DNA of 64,000 nt from Candidatus Thorarchaeota archaeon (GCA_003345545.1 PRDH01000039.1:89881-153880), one strand, 5' to 3'; numbered from the stretch's first letter, positions 7,728 through 16,407 are shown. Made by a program: numbers and translations. Notes: a model not told the origin generated them from the sequence alone.

Positions 7728-7895
7728 ATGTTGGTATCTTACGTATATTTCACTGGACGATTGGCCGACACCATGTTGCTCCATGCGTCGTCGGTAGTCG
7801 TGGGAACGACGCAGATACACTTAGTGGTCTATGCGAATGTCCCGTCGCGGGAGATTCGCCTCTCACCGAAAAGGTTCAGGGAGATACCCGAATAG
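7728..7895 (+). CDS. Possible small protein of 55 aa
   Basis: A short open frame starts at ATG 7728, 8 bases after a strong Shine-Dalgarno sequence GGAGG, and ends with TAG at 7893-7895. The translation starts MLVSYVYFTGRLADTMLL and ends KRFREIPE. I know no family for it. Its codon use (runs of TCG and ACG, a CGG) differs from neighbouring genes, and the DNA contains several strong hairpins, so the same segment could be a structured RNA instead. A TATA-like sequence at 7668-7675 lies about 50 bases upstream. Confidence 0.3.
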   Translation: MLVSYVYFTGRLADTMLLHASSVVVGTTQIHLVVYANVPSREIRLSPKRFREIPE

Positions 7896-7992
7896 TGTGT
7901 TCAGCGAGCACCACTCATGATCAAAGAGAAAAGAGGGTGGACCTCGAGCCCCAAAAATGGGCACCAAAAAGGGCGTTGGCCTTCGTCCACTC
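7785..7992 (+). ncRNA. Candidate structured RNA between ino1 and the Fe-S gene
   Basis: This segment has dense, G+C-rich pairing. ACGACGC (7806-7812) can pair with GCGTCGT (7785-7791), while ACGAC (7806-7810) can instead pair with GTCGT (7797-7801) across a GGGA tetraloop. TCCCG/CGGGA (7840-7852) forms a tight hairpin. ATTCG (7854-7858) pairs with CGAAT (7889-7893) enclosing ACC-GAAAA-GGT. Finally GTGGAC (7937-7942) pairs with GTCCAC (7985-7990), enclosing GCCC/GGGC and CCAA/TTGG hairpins. I find no SRP, RNase P or tRNA signature. The strand is uncertain; the last part could also act as an end-of-operon structure for the minus-strand Fe-S gene. The whole gap 7664-8002 otherwise holds only the promoter elements and the possible small ORF. 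Confidence 0.35.
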
Positions 7993-8002
7993 ATTGTTCT
8001 GA

Positions 8003-9172
8003 CTAATTCTCCTCAAGTTGCTCTGACAGGAGCTCCATGATATCTAGGACTCTCACTCTACTGCTGATACTCTCTGCGCCTTCTTTCAGATTACGCACGC
8101 AGAATGGGCAAGCTGTTGCTAGAATATCCGCCCTGACCCCCTCTGCAGTCTTCACTCTGTCAGCAGCAATCCTTCTGGCAAGGGACACATCAAATGAACG
8201 CAGACCTCCTCCAGCCCCACAGCACATTGCTGCTTCCCTATTGGGGGTCATCTCAACAAGCTCTACACTGGGGATTGCCTTTATGATTTCTCTGGGCTCT
8301 TCGTAGACTCCTAGCGCTCTCCCCAGATGGCAGGGGTCATGCCATGTGACTCTCCTTTGCCTGTCACCACCCCTCAGTATCAGTTTTCCACCTTTGATAG
8401 CAGACTCGAGGAATTCAACCACGTGCACCACTTTCGGCATATCTAGACCAAAGTACTCTGAATAATCCTCGCGGAGTGTCTTTAGGCATCCCGCACATGC
8501 AACGATGACTGTTTTTGCACCGGACTCTTTGATACTCTGCATCACTCTCTCCGCATTCTCTCTTGCACTGTCAATGCGTCCTGTCCTTATCATGACACTT
8601 CCGCAACATGGCTCATCTTCCAGAACTGCAAAATCGTACCCAGCAGCTCTCAAGACTCGGGCTGCCGATTTTGCTGTTTCAGTCAATTTGAGACCTGCTG
8701 TACAGCCTGCAAAATACAGTACGTCACCTGTGCTCGGAATGTCAAATCCTATCTCAGCCACCCAATCTCTACGTGTCTTATTCGTCTCGGTGTACGGATT
8801 ATTGTATCTCAGAATCTTATCCGCTATCGCATCACGTGACTCGTTCGGTATCTCATTGAGCACATCCCGCACGCTTTCCAAACACTTCGCAGGATCGAAC
8901 TCAGCGGCGCAAATGGCAGTGCAATTGCCACAGAGTGTACATGTGTAGAGCGCTTCTGCATTCTCCGCGGTCTTCATAAGTCTTCCTTCGAGCAGAGCAA
9001 TGGCTACCTGAATTCTGCCCCGCATGAAGCTAGTTTCAAAACCAGAGGAGTTCTTCCAGACGGGACATACTCCATCAAAACCTCTGTCTTCATAGACTGC
9101 ATTTCGACACATGCCGCATCTGCGACATTGTGCCAAGTTCTCCATCAATTCATCAATGCGAGCACCAGTCAT
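8003..9172 (-). CDS. Fe-S subunit of a GlcF/LldE-like dehydrogenase
   Basis: This 389 aa protein resembles the iron-sulfur subunit of glycolate/lactate oxidases and HdrD-like proteins, passing electrons from a flavin subunit to a carrier. Two 4Fe-4S motifs are near the N-terminus: CRRCGMC followed by CP (residues 16-36) and CTLCGNCTAIC. Two CCG domains follow, the first with YFAGCTAG, EPCCGS and CAGC, the second with HDPCHLGR, MCCGAGGG and ACPFC. The ATG start is at 9172. It lies 58 bases after the FAD subunit at 9231-10658 and is surely its partner. The electron acceptor and substrate are not shown by the sequence. Confidence 0.88.
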   Translation of the reverse strand: MTGARIDELMENLAQCRRCGMCRNAVYEDRGFDGVCPVWKNSSGFETSFMRGRIQVAIALLEGRLMKTAENAEALYTCTLCGNCTAICAAEFDPAKCLESVRDVLNEIPNESRDAIADKILRYNNPYTETNKTRRDWVAEIGFDIPSTGDVLYFAGCTAGLKLTETAKSAARVLRAAGYDFAVLEDEPCCGSVMIRTGRIDSARENAERVMQSIKESGAKTVIVACAGCLKTLREDYSEYFGLDMPKVVHVVEFLESAIKGGKLILRGGDRQRRVTWHDPCHLGRALGVYEEPREIIKAIPSVELVEMTPNREAAMCCGAGGGLRSFDVSLARRIAADRVKTAEGVRADILATACPFCVRNLKEGAESISSRVRVLDIMELLSEQLEEN

Positions 9173-9230
9173 TGTCAGAGTCCCCCTAATGTCCGTGGCG
9201 GCCTGATTCCATCGGGATCACCAGACCTTT

Positions 9231-10658
9231 TCATTGCTCTTCACTTACATGTTCAATCCCTGGAATGACGCCAGGATTCATGATATTGTTGGGATCGACT
9301 GCTTCTTTTATGTCGCGAAGGAACTCCAAGTAGGTTTGCATCTCTGTTATCCCATCCACCCAATATGGTGCAAGTTTGAATGGAACCGCACCTGTCTTGA
9401 AGAGGCGTTTTGAGAGCTCCTTGTGAGCTGCACGTGCTTTGATTTCTTCATCTTTATCTTGCGGGTCATAGAATATCTGAGGATAGTAGTTGTATGATCC
9501 ATGCCCAGACTGAAATCCGGCAGTGTGACCAGCAATGCCGTACTCGTCAAAGAGAGGCCACATCTCTTCTATAGTACGATGCCACTGCGACTGAGGTTGG
9601 TGATGGTACAGGATTCGCCAGTGCCAACCGTGGACATAGGATGACCTTGCAAGCTCTCGCATGCGATCATTCCATTCCCCCCGCGGGAGTTCACGAATGC
9701 CAATGACCTGTCCCCCGACTCTTTCGCAGGCCTCTCTGGCAGCTATGACGTCGTTCTCCAACTGATTCTCTCTTACTCTTCCTATCACCATAGATATGGT
9801 GACGGGTGGCCATTCGTGCTTTGGGACTCCATACTCCTCTCCTACCATTTCCAGAAAGAAATCCAGAATTCTACCCTCATATATCGCAATCCAGACCGTG
9901 CTCAAGTCATCCTGTTTCACCTCAAACACGAATCTCTCAGCGTCTTGGGCGCTTTGAAAGCCATATGTGTTGTAATCGAAGTAGTGCATTCTCTTGAAGG
10001 TCTTCAGAGATACTTTCGTGATGATTCCAAAAGCTCCTAGTGAACCGATGAACAGTCCTGTCAGATCAGGGCCGAAGGCATAACGGAGGAATGGCCCTGG
10101 AGCATTGGGGTTGGCCTCAGAACCCGTTTGTATGATTTCGCCATTAGGCAGGACCACCTCAAGACCCAGAACAAGCTCAGCAATGCATCCGAATCTGCTT
10201 GAACCAAAACCTGCTCCGTTGACTGCCACATTTCCAGCAATTGTAGCACTCAAGGAGGAACCGGGATAGATAGGTAGCCATAGGTCATACTTATTGAGGA
10301 ACTTGTCTAGCCTTCCAAAGTTGATGCCAGCGCCAACTTTCACAGAACGCAAGTCTTCATAAATGTGGATATCGTCTAGCCTCAAAAGGTCAACAACGAG
10401 TCCCCCCTTCTTGGGAATGACCTCTCCCTGCAAGCTGGATCCTCCTGCGCGAGGGGTCACAGGTATCCTGTGCTTATTTGCGATCTTGATGACCTGCGAC
10501 ACTTGATGTGCATCTGCTGGTCTCACTACCGCTGCTGGCAGAACTGGTTCGTAGCTGGTAGAGGCCGATACTGAGTAAGTCAGTAGTACATCCTTCTTCG
10601 TGCTGACGAATTCCTCACCTACGATGGCGACAAGCTTCTGCACAACTTCTTTTTTCAA
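9231..10658 (-). CDS. FAD-linked oxidase subunit (GlcD-like)
   Basis: This is a 475 aa flavoprotein of the vanillyl-alcohol oxidase / GlcD family, likely oxidising a 2-hydroxyacid such as lactate or glycolate. The FAD-binding domain has VVRPADAHQVSQVIKIAN, TPRAGGSSLQGEV and the GSSLSATIAGNVAVNGAGFG region followed by GLEVVLPNGEIIQTG. The C-terminal cap ends with AVDPNNIMNPG, the usual terminal motif of the family. The start is TTG at 10658, supported by GGAGG 7 bases upstream. It follows the SCP2 gene by 26 bases and precedes the Fe-S subunit. The substrate is unknown. Confidence 0.9.
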   Translation of the reverse strand: MKKEVVQKLVAIVGEEFVSTKKDVLLTYSVSASTSYEPVLPAAVVRPADAHQVSQVIKIANKHRIPVTPRAGGSSLQGEVIPKKGGLVVDLLRLDDIHIYEDLRSVKVGAGINFGRLDKFLNKYDLWLPIYPGSSLSATIAGNVAVNGAGFGSSRFGCIAELVLGLEVVLPNGEIIQTGSEANPNAPGPFLRYAFGPDLTGLFIGSLGAFGIITKVSLKTFKRMHYFDYNTYGFQSAQDAERFVFEVKQDDLSTVWIAIYEGRILDFFLEMVGEEYGVPKHEWPPVTISMVIGRVRENQLENDVIAAREACERVGGQVIGIRELPRGEWNDRMRELARSSYVHGWHWRILYHHQPQSQWHRTIEEMWPLFDEYGIAGHTAGFQSGHGSYNYYPQIFYDPQDKDEEIKARAAHKELSKRLFKTGAVPFKLAPYWVDGITEMQTYLEFLRDIKEAVDPNNIMNPGVIPGIEHVSEEQ

Positions 10659-10684
10659 TTCCCGTCCTCCCGGGAATCCGGTTC

Positions 10685-11020
10685 TCAGAAGATATGTCTA
10701 ATCTTCATGAGATCTGATGCCGAACCCTTGACCTTGAGCTTTCGCTTCAGGAGCGCTGATGCTGCGCTTGTTTCTTCTAAGAAGAGCTTCCGAATGGTAT
10801 CTTCATCGCTTTCAATCTTCATATCCGGATTATCGATACTTCCCGAGTTCACGACGATATTGTTGTCTTTAACCAGGAAGTTATACTCTTTGCCTTCCTT
10901 GAGCGTCAAGAGTGCTGTTCGTTCCCATCCATTGATGGCCTCCTTCGTCTTCTCTCGTTGGAGACCGTCTGCGACTTTTACTCGCATTAGTTCAAGCAAA
11001 TCATCTGTCATACGGATCAC
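10685..11020 (-). CDS. SCP2 sterol-transfer-like domain protein
   Basis: This 111 aa protein matches a single SCP2 domain: central strands with TALLTLKEGKEYNFLVKDNNIVVNSG, then DNPDMKIESDEDTIRKLF and the closing KLKVKGSASDLMKIRHIF. Such domains bind hydrophobic ligands such as acyl-CoA or lipids, and in archaea the ligand is unknown. A TATA-like GTTTAATCC (about 11048-11056, minus strand) suggests a very short leader; the start is GTG 11020 or ATG 11011. It is located upstream of the GlcD/GlcF pair and may head that operon. Confidence 0.75.
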   Translation of the reverse strand: MIRMTDDLLELMRVKVADGLQREKTKEAINGWERTALLTLKEGKEYNFLVKDNNIVVNSGSIDNPDMKIESDEDTIRKLFLEETSAASALLKRKLKVKGSASDLMKIRHIF

Positions 11021-11109
11021 TTCAGATTCATGTCGCAGTTCAGCGCAGGATTAAACTGTTTTCCTCCTTTAGGAGGGGTCTTCGACACAATGCGAGCTTT
11101 GTCGATTAG

Positions 11110-11760
11110 CTATTTCCGATGAGCTTTCACAATGTCCAGGAACTTCTGTACGTTTTCGGTTATTACTTCGTATCTGCTTTCTTTAATCGCCTTCCTGTCA
11201 GTGATTGCACTGCCCACCCCGAGCGCAAAAGCTCCTGCATCAATCATTGGGCCAGCTGTATCGAGCTCTACCCCTCCAGTTGGAACGAGAGGGATCTGGG
11301 GCAACGGTCCTCTGATGGCCTTCAGGTACTCTGCACCGCCGACATTCCCGCACGGAAAGACCTTCACAGCATCTGCTCCCATTGTATATGCTTCGTAAAT
11401 CTCAGTTGGCGTCAGTGCGCCTGGGATGACTGGCTTCGAACGCCCGATCACTGTCTCGATGAGATCCCGCGAGTAGTTTGGGCTCACGATGAAGTCACTT
11501 CCTGCCTTTATGGCCTCAATAGCCATTTTGCCATTGACCACGGTACCCGTGCCAATCAGGACTTTGTTCCCAAATTGCTCAACGAGTTGCTTTACAACAT
11601 CAATTGCTCCAGGAACACTCATGGTAACCTCAACGATATTTATGCCGCCAGCAAGAAATGCATCAGCAACTTTGAACGCGACTTCTGCAGACTCTACACG
11701 AATGATTGGAATCAATCCCGTGTCATGAATATGCTTCAACGCTTTTTTCTTGTCCCACAA
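11110..11760 (-). CDS. eda: KDPG / 4-hydroxy-2-oxoglutarate aldolase
   Basis: This class I aldolase splits 2-keto-3-deoxy-6-phosphogluconate into pyruvate and glyceraldehyde 3-phosphate. Motifs include LIPIIRVESAEVAFKVADAF, GGINIVEVTMSVPGAID, LIGTGTVVNG, the Schiff-base region SDFIVSPNYSRDLIE, PGALTPTEIYEAYTMGADAVKVFP and VPTGGV. The correct start is TTG 11760, with GAGGTGA upstream, giving 216 aa as in the family; longer frames run into the kinase gene. It starts 7 bases after the KDG kinase stop, so the two are coupled and act in succession in the semi-phosphorylative Entner-Doudoroff route. Confidence 0.93.
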   Translation of the reverse strand: MWDKKKALKHIHDTGLIPIIRVESAEVAFKVADAFLAGGINIVEVTMSVPGAIDVVKQLVEQFGNKVLIGTGTVVNGKMAIEAIKAGSDFIVSPNYSRDLIETVIGRSKPVIPGALTPTEIYEAYTMGADAVKVFPCGNVGGAEYLKAIRGPLPQIPLVPTGGVELDTAGPMIDAGAFALGVGSAITDRKAIKESRYEVITENVQKFLDIVKAHRK

Positions 11761-11767
11761 TCTGCTT

Positions 11768-12763
11768 TCACCTCTGGATTCGGAGTCCTCTCTCGCCACC
11801 CTTAAGTAACTTCTCCACCTCATCCTTGTAGACAAAGGCAAGGTCTCCTGGGACTGAGTGCTTCAGTGCTGAGAATGCTGATCCGAAGTCCACTGCCTTC
11901 TGAAGGTCCTTCAACATAAGATGACCGTAGATGAATCCTGCACTGCAAGAGTCTCCGGCTCCCAATCTGTCTACTATCTCTACATCGTAGACAGGACTCT
12001 TGAAGATCTTGCCGTCTGAATATGCAAACACAGACCACCTGTTTAGCCACACCGACGGCGTTTCCCGCAGAGTAATGACTACGACCTCGAACCCGAATTT
12101 GTCCTGAAGCTTTCTTGCTACGTCTTCGTAGTCCTTGCCTTCAATTCCATAGACTACCTTCGTGTCTTCTTCTGTCGTAATCAGGATGTCGATGTTTTCA
12201 GAAACTGGTTCCGTGAATGCCTGTGCCTCTTTTGGAGTCCATAGTTTTCCTCGGTAGTTCACATCATACGAGACTTTACAGCCCTGCTTCTTGGCAGCCT
12301 TCAGTGCCTCAACTGTTGCTTCGGCGCAGCTTCTGCTCAATGCAGGTGTTATCCCACTTGTATGAAAGAGCTTTGTTCCCTTTAGGATGCTTGCCCAGTC
12401 TACCTCTCCAGGTTTGATCTTGCTGATCGCAGACTCCTTTCTGTCATAGATGACTCTATTCGCTCTCGGTGCAGCGCCGAACTCCACGTAATATACGCCA
12501 CAGCGACTTTCGGGATCCCAAACTATGTGTGAGGTGTCGACTCCGTGTTCTTGAGCCTTATTACGGATAAAGTGACCAATCGAGTTGTCCCCCAGTTTTG
12601 TCACATAAGCTGTCTTGAGACCAAGTCTGGCGCAGGCAACTGCAACATTCATCTCTGCTCCACCTGCATGAGCATCGAAGCTATGAGTCTGTTCAAAGCG
12701 CATGAAATCTGGAGGTGAAAGTCGGAGCATCACCTCGCCAAAAGTGACCACATCATAAGCCAT
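11768..12763 (-). CDS. kdgK: 2-keto-3-deoxygluconate kinase (PfkB family)
   Basis: This kinase phosphorylates 2-keto-3-deoxygluconate with ATP, feeding the aldolase encoded just downstream. The PfkB family features are the N-terminal FGEVMLRLSPP, the sugar-contact HAGGAEMNVAVACARLG, and the ATP and anion-hole signature DRLGAGDSCSAGF with the catalytic Asp. ATG 12763 with GGAG upstream is preferred; a TTG 33 bases earlier is in frame. The length of 331 aa is normal. A promoter-like element lies in the gap before the gene at 12811-12824, so kdgK-eda can be transcribed independently of the glycyl radical enzyme. Upstream enzymes of sugar-acid dehydration are not in the window. Confidence 0.92.
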   Translation of the reverse strand: MAYDVVTFGEVMLRLSPPDFMRFEQTHSFDAHAGGAEMNVAVACARLGLKTAYVTKLGDNSIGHFIRNKAQEHGVDTSHIVWDPESRCGVYYVEFGAAPRANRVIYDRKESAISKIKPGEVDWASILKGTKLFHTSGITPALSRSCAEATVEALKAAKKQGCKVSYDVNYRGKLWTPKEAQAFTEPVSENIDILITTEEDTKVVYGIEGKDYEDVARKLQDKFGFEVVVITLRETPSVWLNRWSVFAYSDGKIFKSPVYDVEIVDRLGAGDSCSAGFIYGHLMLKDLQKAVDFGSAFSALKHSVPGDLAFVYKDEVEKLLKGGERGLRIQR

Positions 12764-12810
12764 CTTTTCCAGCTCCAAGTTGTCAAACGTGGTCAAGATG
12801 ACGAGCCGCG

Positions 12811-12824
12811 TGTTAAATCTGTTG
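12811..12824 (-). promoter_or_regulatory. kdgK promoter element TTAAATCTGTTG
   Basis: The gap between the glycyl radical enzyme and kdgK contains TGTTAAATCTG (12811-12821), which continues as TTAAATCTGTTG to 12824. Read on the minus strand it is a TATA-like CAGATTTAACA, correctly placed for a transcript starting near 12786. The same core is found before the DUF917 gene (28306-28316) and the BMP-like gene (50772-50783), so it may be a shared operator or a shared promoter style. Confidence 0.4.
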
Positions 12825-12840
12825 TTAAGTCTCTGGTCTG

Positions 12841-15216
12841 TCAGACACTGTGACTTGAGAACTCGGTTCTGGCAATGACTTCATCTTGCACAAATGGATC
12901 TAGTTCGATGAAGTAGGCACTATATCCAGCAACTCTCACTATCAGGTCTCGATGCTGCAGCGGATTCACCTTTGCATCCTCAAGCATTTCTCTAGATACG
13001 ACATTGAACTGGACGTGGAATCCGCCCATCCGGAAATATGCATCGACCATTCCTAGGAATTTCTCTCGTCTTGCTGTTGTGTCAAAGAAGTCAGGAGTGA
13101 ACTTCATGTTATAGAGGGTCCCATTGTAACAGAGTGAATGATCAAGACGGGCAACTGATTTCATCGCTGCTGTCGGACCGTGTGTATCACGATTCTGAGT
13201 GGGGGACACCCCATCAGATAGCATGTGGCCAGCCTTTCGTCCGTCAGGAGTCGCTCCAAGTGTTTCTCCCTGGGGTATGTACATTGATACTGAAAAGAGA
13301 GCAGCATGATACGGGCCATTTCTCGTAGTCATCCGGCTTTGAATGGATTCACAGAATGCTCTTCCTGTGTCGCGAGCTAGAAAATCTACTCTCTCGATAT
13401 CATTCCCATACTTATCTGGATCATTTTCTAGTCGCACACGCAGCTCTTCATGATTCTCAAAATTCTCTTCGATCGCACTGAGTATATCTTCCATTGTAAG
13501 TTCTTTGCGCTCGAATACGTATTTTCGAAGTATTTCTAGGGAGTCTGCTACGATTGCGACTCCGACTCCCATGATCCCGCCGCTGTTGTAGATGGTTCCG
13601 CCCTCTTGCATTGTAAGGCCTGATTCAATACAACCCTCAAGCAATGCAGAGATGAATGGCGTGGGTTTATGCTCTGCCAAGACACCCGCGGCTATTCTAT
13701 CCGCTCGGGTCAGCAATTCGATGGCGTAGTCAATCTGTTCTTCGTAAGCTCTCCAGAGTTGCTTGAAGTCCTTGAACTTGCGTGGATCCCCTGTTTCTCT
13801 TCCAGCCAATTCTCCGTTCTTTGGATTTCGTCCATTGTTCAGAGTTATCTCAAGAATCTTGGGAAGGTTGACATACCCAATGTTAGGTCGCGGATCTGTC
13901 TTTCCACCGATTATGGGCTCAACGCAACCCAGTATCGCGTAGTTATATGCTTCTGACCTATCTGTTCCTTTATCAACCATCAGCGGGATGATTATCTCAT
14001 CATTGAATAGCCCGGGCATACCAAGACCCTTTGAGATCACATCGACTACCTTGAGTTTCATGTGTTTTGGTGTCTTCTTATGCCATCTGTAAGAAACGGT
14101 TGGCTGAGTGACTCTAATATTCGCAGTGGCCTCGAGGACCAACTCAGTCAGCTCATTGCTTACGTCATTCCCTTGAGCGTCCTCGCCTCCAACGGTGAGA
14201 TTCTGAAACATGGGATGCCCTGCGAACGCTATACTGTAGTATTCATTCCGCAATTTGATTAGAGATGTGAACTTCACCCATAGCATTTCAAGAAGTTCAA
14301 GAGCATCAGCCCTGTCTATCTTCCCATTCTTGAGGTCTCCTTGCAGATACGGATGCAGATACTGGTCGAATCTACCGGTAGACATGGAGTGTCCGTTCGA
14401 CTCTGTTTGGACAAGAAGGTGAATGAACCAAAACGATTGCAGTGCTTCATGGAAGGATTCAGCAGGCAGTGCTGGGACTTTTGCGCAGATTCTTGAGATT
14501 TCTAGAAGCTCGTTTCTTCTGGCTTTGTCATTCTCCTTAGTGGCCATCACCTTGGCTATACCAGAGAATCTCTCAGCAAATCGAATGACTGCCTCTATCT
14601 GTATTCTTGCGGCTTGGTAGAACTCACGCTTGTTCTCATCGTGCTTATTCTTGTTCTCAAGAGCCCTTACTTCTGAAAGAATATGGTTCAGACCCTTATT
14701 GATCACTAGCGGATAATCAACGATGACATGCCCTATTCCAGTGCCCGGAGCTCCAATAGTGAATAGTCCTGCTTTGGATGCTCTTACCGACTCCTCTGGC
14801 AGGAGTTCTCCCGCAATCTCAGCGGTGCTCTTTCCTTTCCAGAACTCGAATACCTCACGTAGTTTTTCCTTGTCATTCTCATCAATGGAGAATCTCTCAG
14901 TTCTCCTCTTGCTGAACCTATCAAGTTCCTCGTTTATCCAGCCCCAGCTATACTCGGGAAATACTTGGCATGACCTTGGAGTTGGACCCATGTTACCGAC
15001 AATGAGTTCCTCTGGTTCAATCCTGAGAGTCATCTTATCCAGCACGTGAGCGAACGCTCCGGCAAGGCGGATAATTGTGGATTCAGACATGTGGTCCTTG
15101 ATATATTCTGTGAAAAGGACTGCTCTCTCAGAGGATATCGTTGGCTTAGATTCAAGCATCCTCTGTTTAATTCTCAAGGTTCGTGCTGTCATCTCAAGTC
15201 CTACTGCTCCATACAT
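12841..15216 (-). CDS. Glycyl radical enzyme, pyruvate formate-lyase-like
   Basis: This 791 aa protein is a complete glycyl radical enzyme. The active-site cysteine lies in YAILGCVEPIIGGKT, with the Glu of the GCVEP motif that in dehydratases and lyases acts as a base. The radical glycine is in IVRVAGYSAYFIELD near the C-terminus. GIGHVIVDYP and NGHSMSTGRFDQYLHPYL match histidine-bearing segments of the glycerol dehydratase/choline lyase group. In those diol dehydratases an Asp lies 14 residues after the active-site Cys; here that position is Asn (in DPRPNIGY), so a diol substrate is doubtful. No radical SAM activating enzyme is present in the window. It is 12 bases downstream of an aminotransferase gene. 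Substrate unknown. Confidence 0.92.
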   Translation of the reverse strand: MYGAVGLEMTARTLRIKQRMLESKPTISSERAVLFTEYIKDHMSESTIIRLAGAFAHVLDKMTLRIEPEELIVGNMGPTPRSCQVFPEYSWGWINEELDRFSKRRTERFSIDENDKEKLREVFEFWKGKSTAEIAGELLPEESVRASKAGLFTIGAPGTGIGHVIVDYPLVINKGLNHILSEVRALENKNKHDENKREFYQAARIQIEAVIRFAERFSGIAKVMATKENDKARRNELLEISRICAKVPALPAESFHEALQSFWFIHLLVQTESNGHSMSTGRFDQYLHPYLQGDLKNGKIDRADALELLEMLWVKFTSLIKLRNEYYSIAFAGHPMFQNLTVGGEDAQGNDVSNELTELVLEATANIRVTQPTVSYRWHKKTPKHMKLKVVDVISKGLGMPGLFNDEIIIPLMVDKGTDRSEAYNYAILGCVEPIIGGKTDPRPNIGYVNLPKILEITLNNGRNPKNGELAGRETGDPRKFKDFKQLWRAYEEQIDYAIELLTRADRIAAGVLAEHKPTPFISALLEGCIESGLTMQEGGTIYNSGGIMGVGVAIVADSLEILRKYVFERKELTMEDILSAIEENFENHEELRVRLENDPDKYGNDIERVDFLARDTGRAFCESIQSRMTTRNGPYHAALFSVSMYIPQGETLGATPDGRKAGHMLSDGVSPTQNRDTHGPTAAMKSVARLDHSLCYNGTLYNMKFTPDFFDTTARREKFLGMVDAYFRMGGFHVQFNVVSREMLEDAKVNPLQHRDLIVRVAGYSAYFIELDPFVQDEVIARTEFSSHSV

Positions 15217-15228
15217 TGATTACCTTTC

Positions 15229-16407
15229 TCATACGGCATTCCGGAGCAGAGTCGGAAGGAAAGTATCGAGCCTGCTCAGGGCTTCTTCGATTCTCTCTGT
15301 CGAAACAGCGTAGCACAGTCTGAGGAATCCCTCTCCAAACTTGCCAAATGCAGATCCGTGGACTGTCACAACGCTTGTTTCCTTGAGAAGCTTGAGCACA
15401 AGGTCATAGGACTTCATACCATACGCTGACACATCTGGAAAGGCATAGAATGCGCCGCTGGGTGGATCCAATTCTACTCCTTCAATAGCACTCAATCCTT
15501 TGGTTATGATATCTCGTCGCTTCTTGAATGTCTTGAGCATATCATCCACACAACTCTGGGGTCCGATTACCGCTGCCTCCGCTGCCTTCTGCGAAACAGA
15601 TGTGGGCATCGCGACGATGTGCTCTTGAAGTTTCGTCATTGCAGCAATGACTTCCCTGGGACCAACGCATGCTCCAATGCGCCAACCCGTCATCGCATAG
15701 GTCTTGCTCAGAGAGAAGAGAGAAACAGTACGCTCCTTCATGCCCGGGAGTGAACCAATGAAGAGGGGCTTTTCTGTACCATACCGAAACTTTTCATACG
15801 CTTCATCCGCCAGGACGTAGATGTCGTGGTCTATACAGACCTCAGCAATTCTCTTCATTTCCTTGCTGGGGATTATTCCTCCAGTCGGATTGTTTGGCGA
15901 GTTGATAACAAGCATCTTGGTCTTCTCTGTGATTGCTCGTTCGAGCTCTTCTGCTGTGAAACTAAATCTGCTCTTCTTCTTCAGTTGGATTGACACAGGG
16001 ACACCCTGTGCCAACTTAATGTGTGCATAGTGGCTGACGAAACCAGGGTCTGGATAGATCACCTCGTCTCCCGGATTCACAATCACCATGTTTGCAAGCA
16101 CAAGCGCCCCCATTCCACCTGACGTGCACATGAGTTCGGTAACCGGGTCCGCGTCAATCCCGTTGTCACGCTTGATCTTCTGTGCGAAGGCCTCACGTAC
16201 TTCGATTAGTCCTGCATTGTGTGTGTATTTTGTATATCCCTCATCAATGGCCTTCTTGGCTGCTTCTTTGATGTGTTGAGGTGTGTCAAAGTCCGGAAGT
16301 CCGACAGTCATGTCAAAGACATCAGTTCTTCCAATGACCATATTGTAGATTTTTCGGATTTCGCTTCCGGGAACATATGCATTTCTATCAGCTAACACAG
16401 AAACCAC
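15229..16407 (-). CDS. Class I/II aminotransferase (AspC-like)
   Basis: This 392 aa PLP enzyme of fold type I moves amino groups between an amino acid and a 2-oxoacid. Motifs are FDMTVGLPDFDTP, TSGGMGALVLA, NSPNNPTGGIIP, DEAYEKFRY and the PLP-lysine segment SLSKTYAMTGWRIG, with the substrate-carboxylate Arg in FLRLCYA. Substrate preference (aspartate, aromatic or alanine) cannot be read safely. The start is GTG 16407; another GTG at 16398 is possible. A TATA box at 16437-16445 gives a leader of only a few bases. It heads a unit with the glycyl radical enzyme. Confidence 0.9.
   Translation of the reverse strand: MVSVLADRNAYVPGSEIRKIYNMVIGRTDVFDMTVGLPDFDTPQHIKEAAKKAIDEGYTKYTHNAGLIEVREAFAQKIKRDNGIDADPVTELMCTSGGMGALVLANMVIVNPGDEVIYPDPGFVSHYAHIKLAQGVPVSIQLKKKSRFSFTAEELERAITEKTKMLVINSPNNPTGGIIPSKEMKRIAEVCIDHDIYVLADEAYEKFRYGTEKPLFIGSLPGMKERTVSLFSLSKTYAMTGWRIGACVGPREVIAAMTKLQEHIVAMPTSVSQKAAEAAVIGPQSCVDDMLKTFKKRRDIITKGLSAIEGVELDPPSGAFYAFPDVSAYGMKSYDLVLKLLKETSVVTVHGSAFGKFGEGFLRLCYAVSTERIEEALSRLDTFLPTLLRNAV

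Noticed and set aside
7700..7992. SRP RNA or RNase P RNA
   Set aside because: I could not find the SRP helix 8 motif, the GGAG helix 6 loop context or the RNase P GAGGAAAGTC/ACAGAA core, so only an unnamed structured RNA is proposed.
11761..11841. Longer N-terminus for the KDPG aldolase
   Set aside because: The upstream frame overlaps the KDG kinase gene; TTG 11760 has a good ribosome site and gives the normal length.
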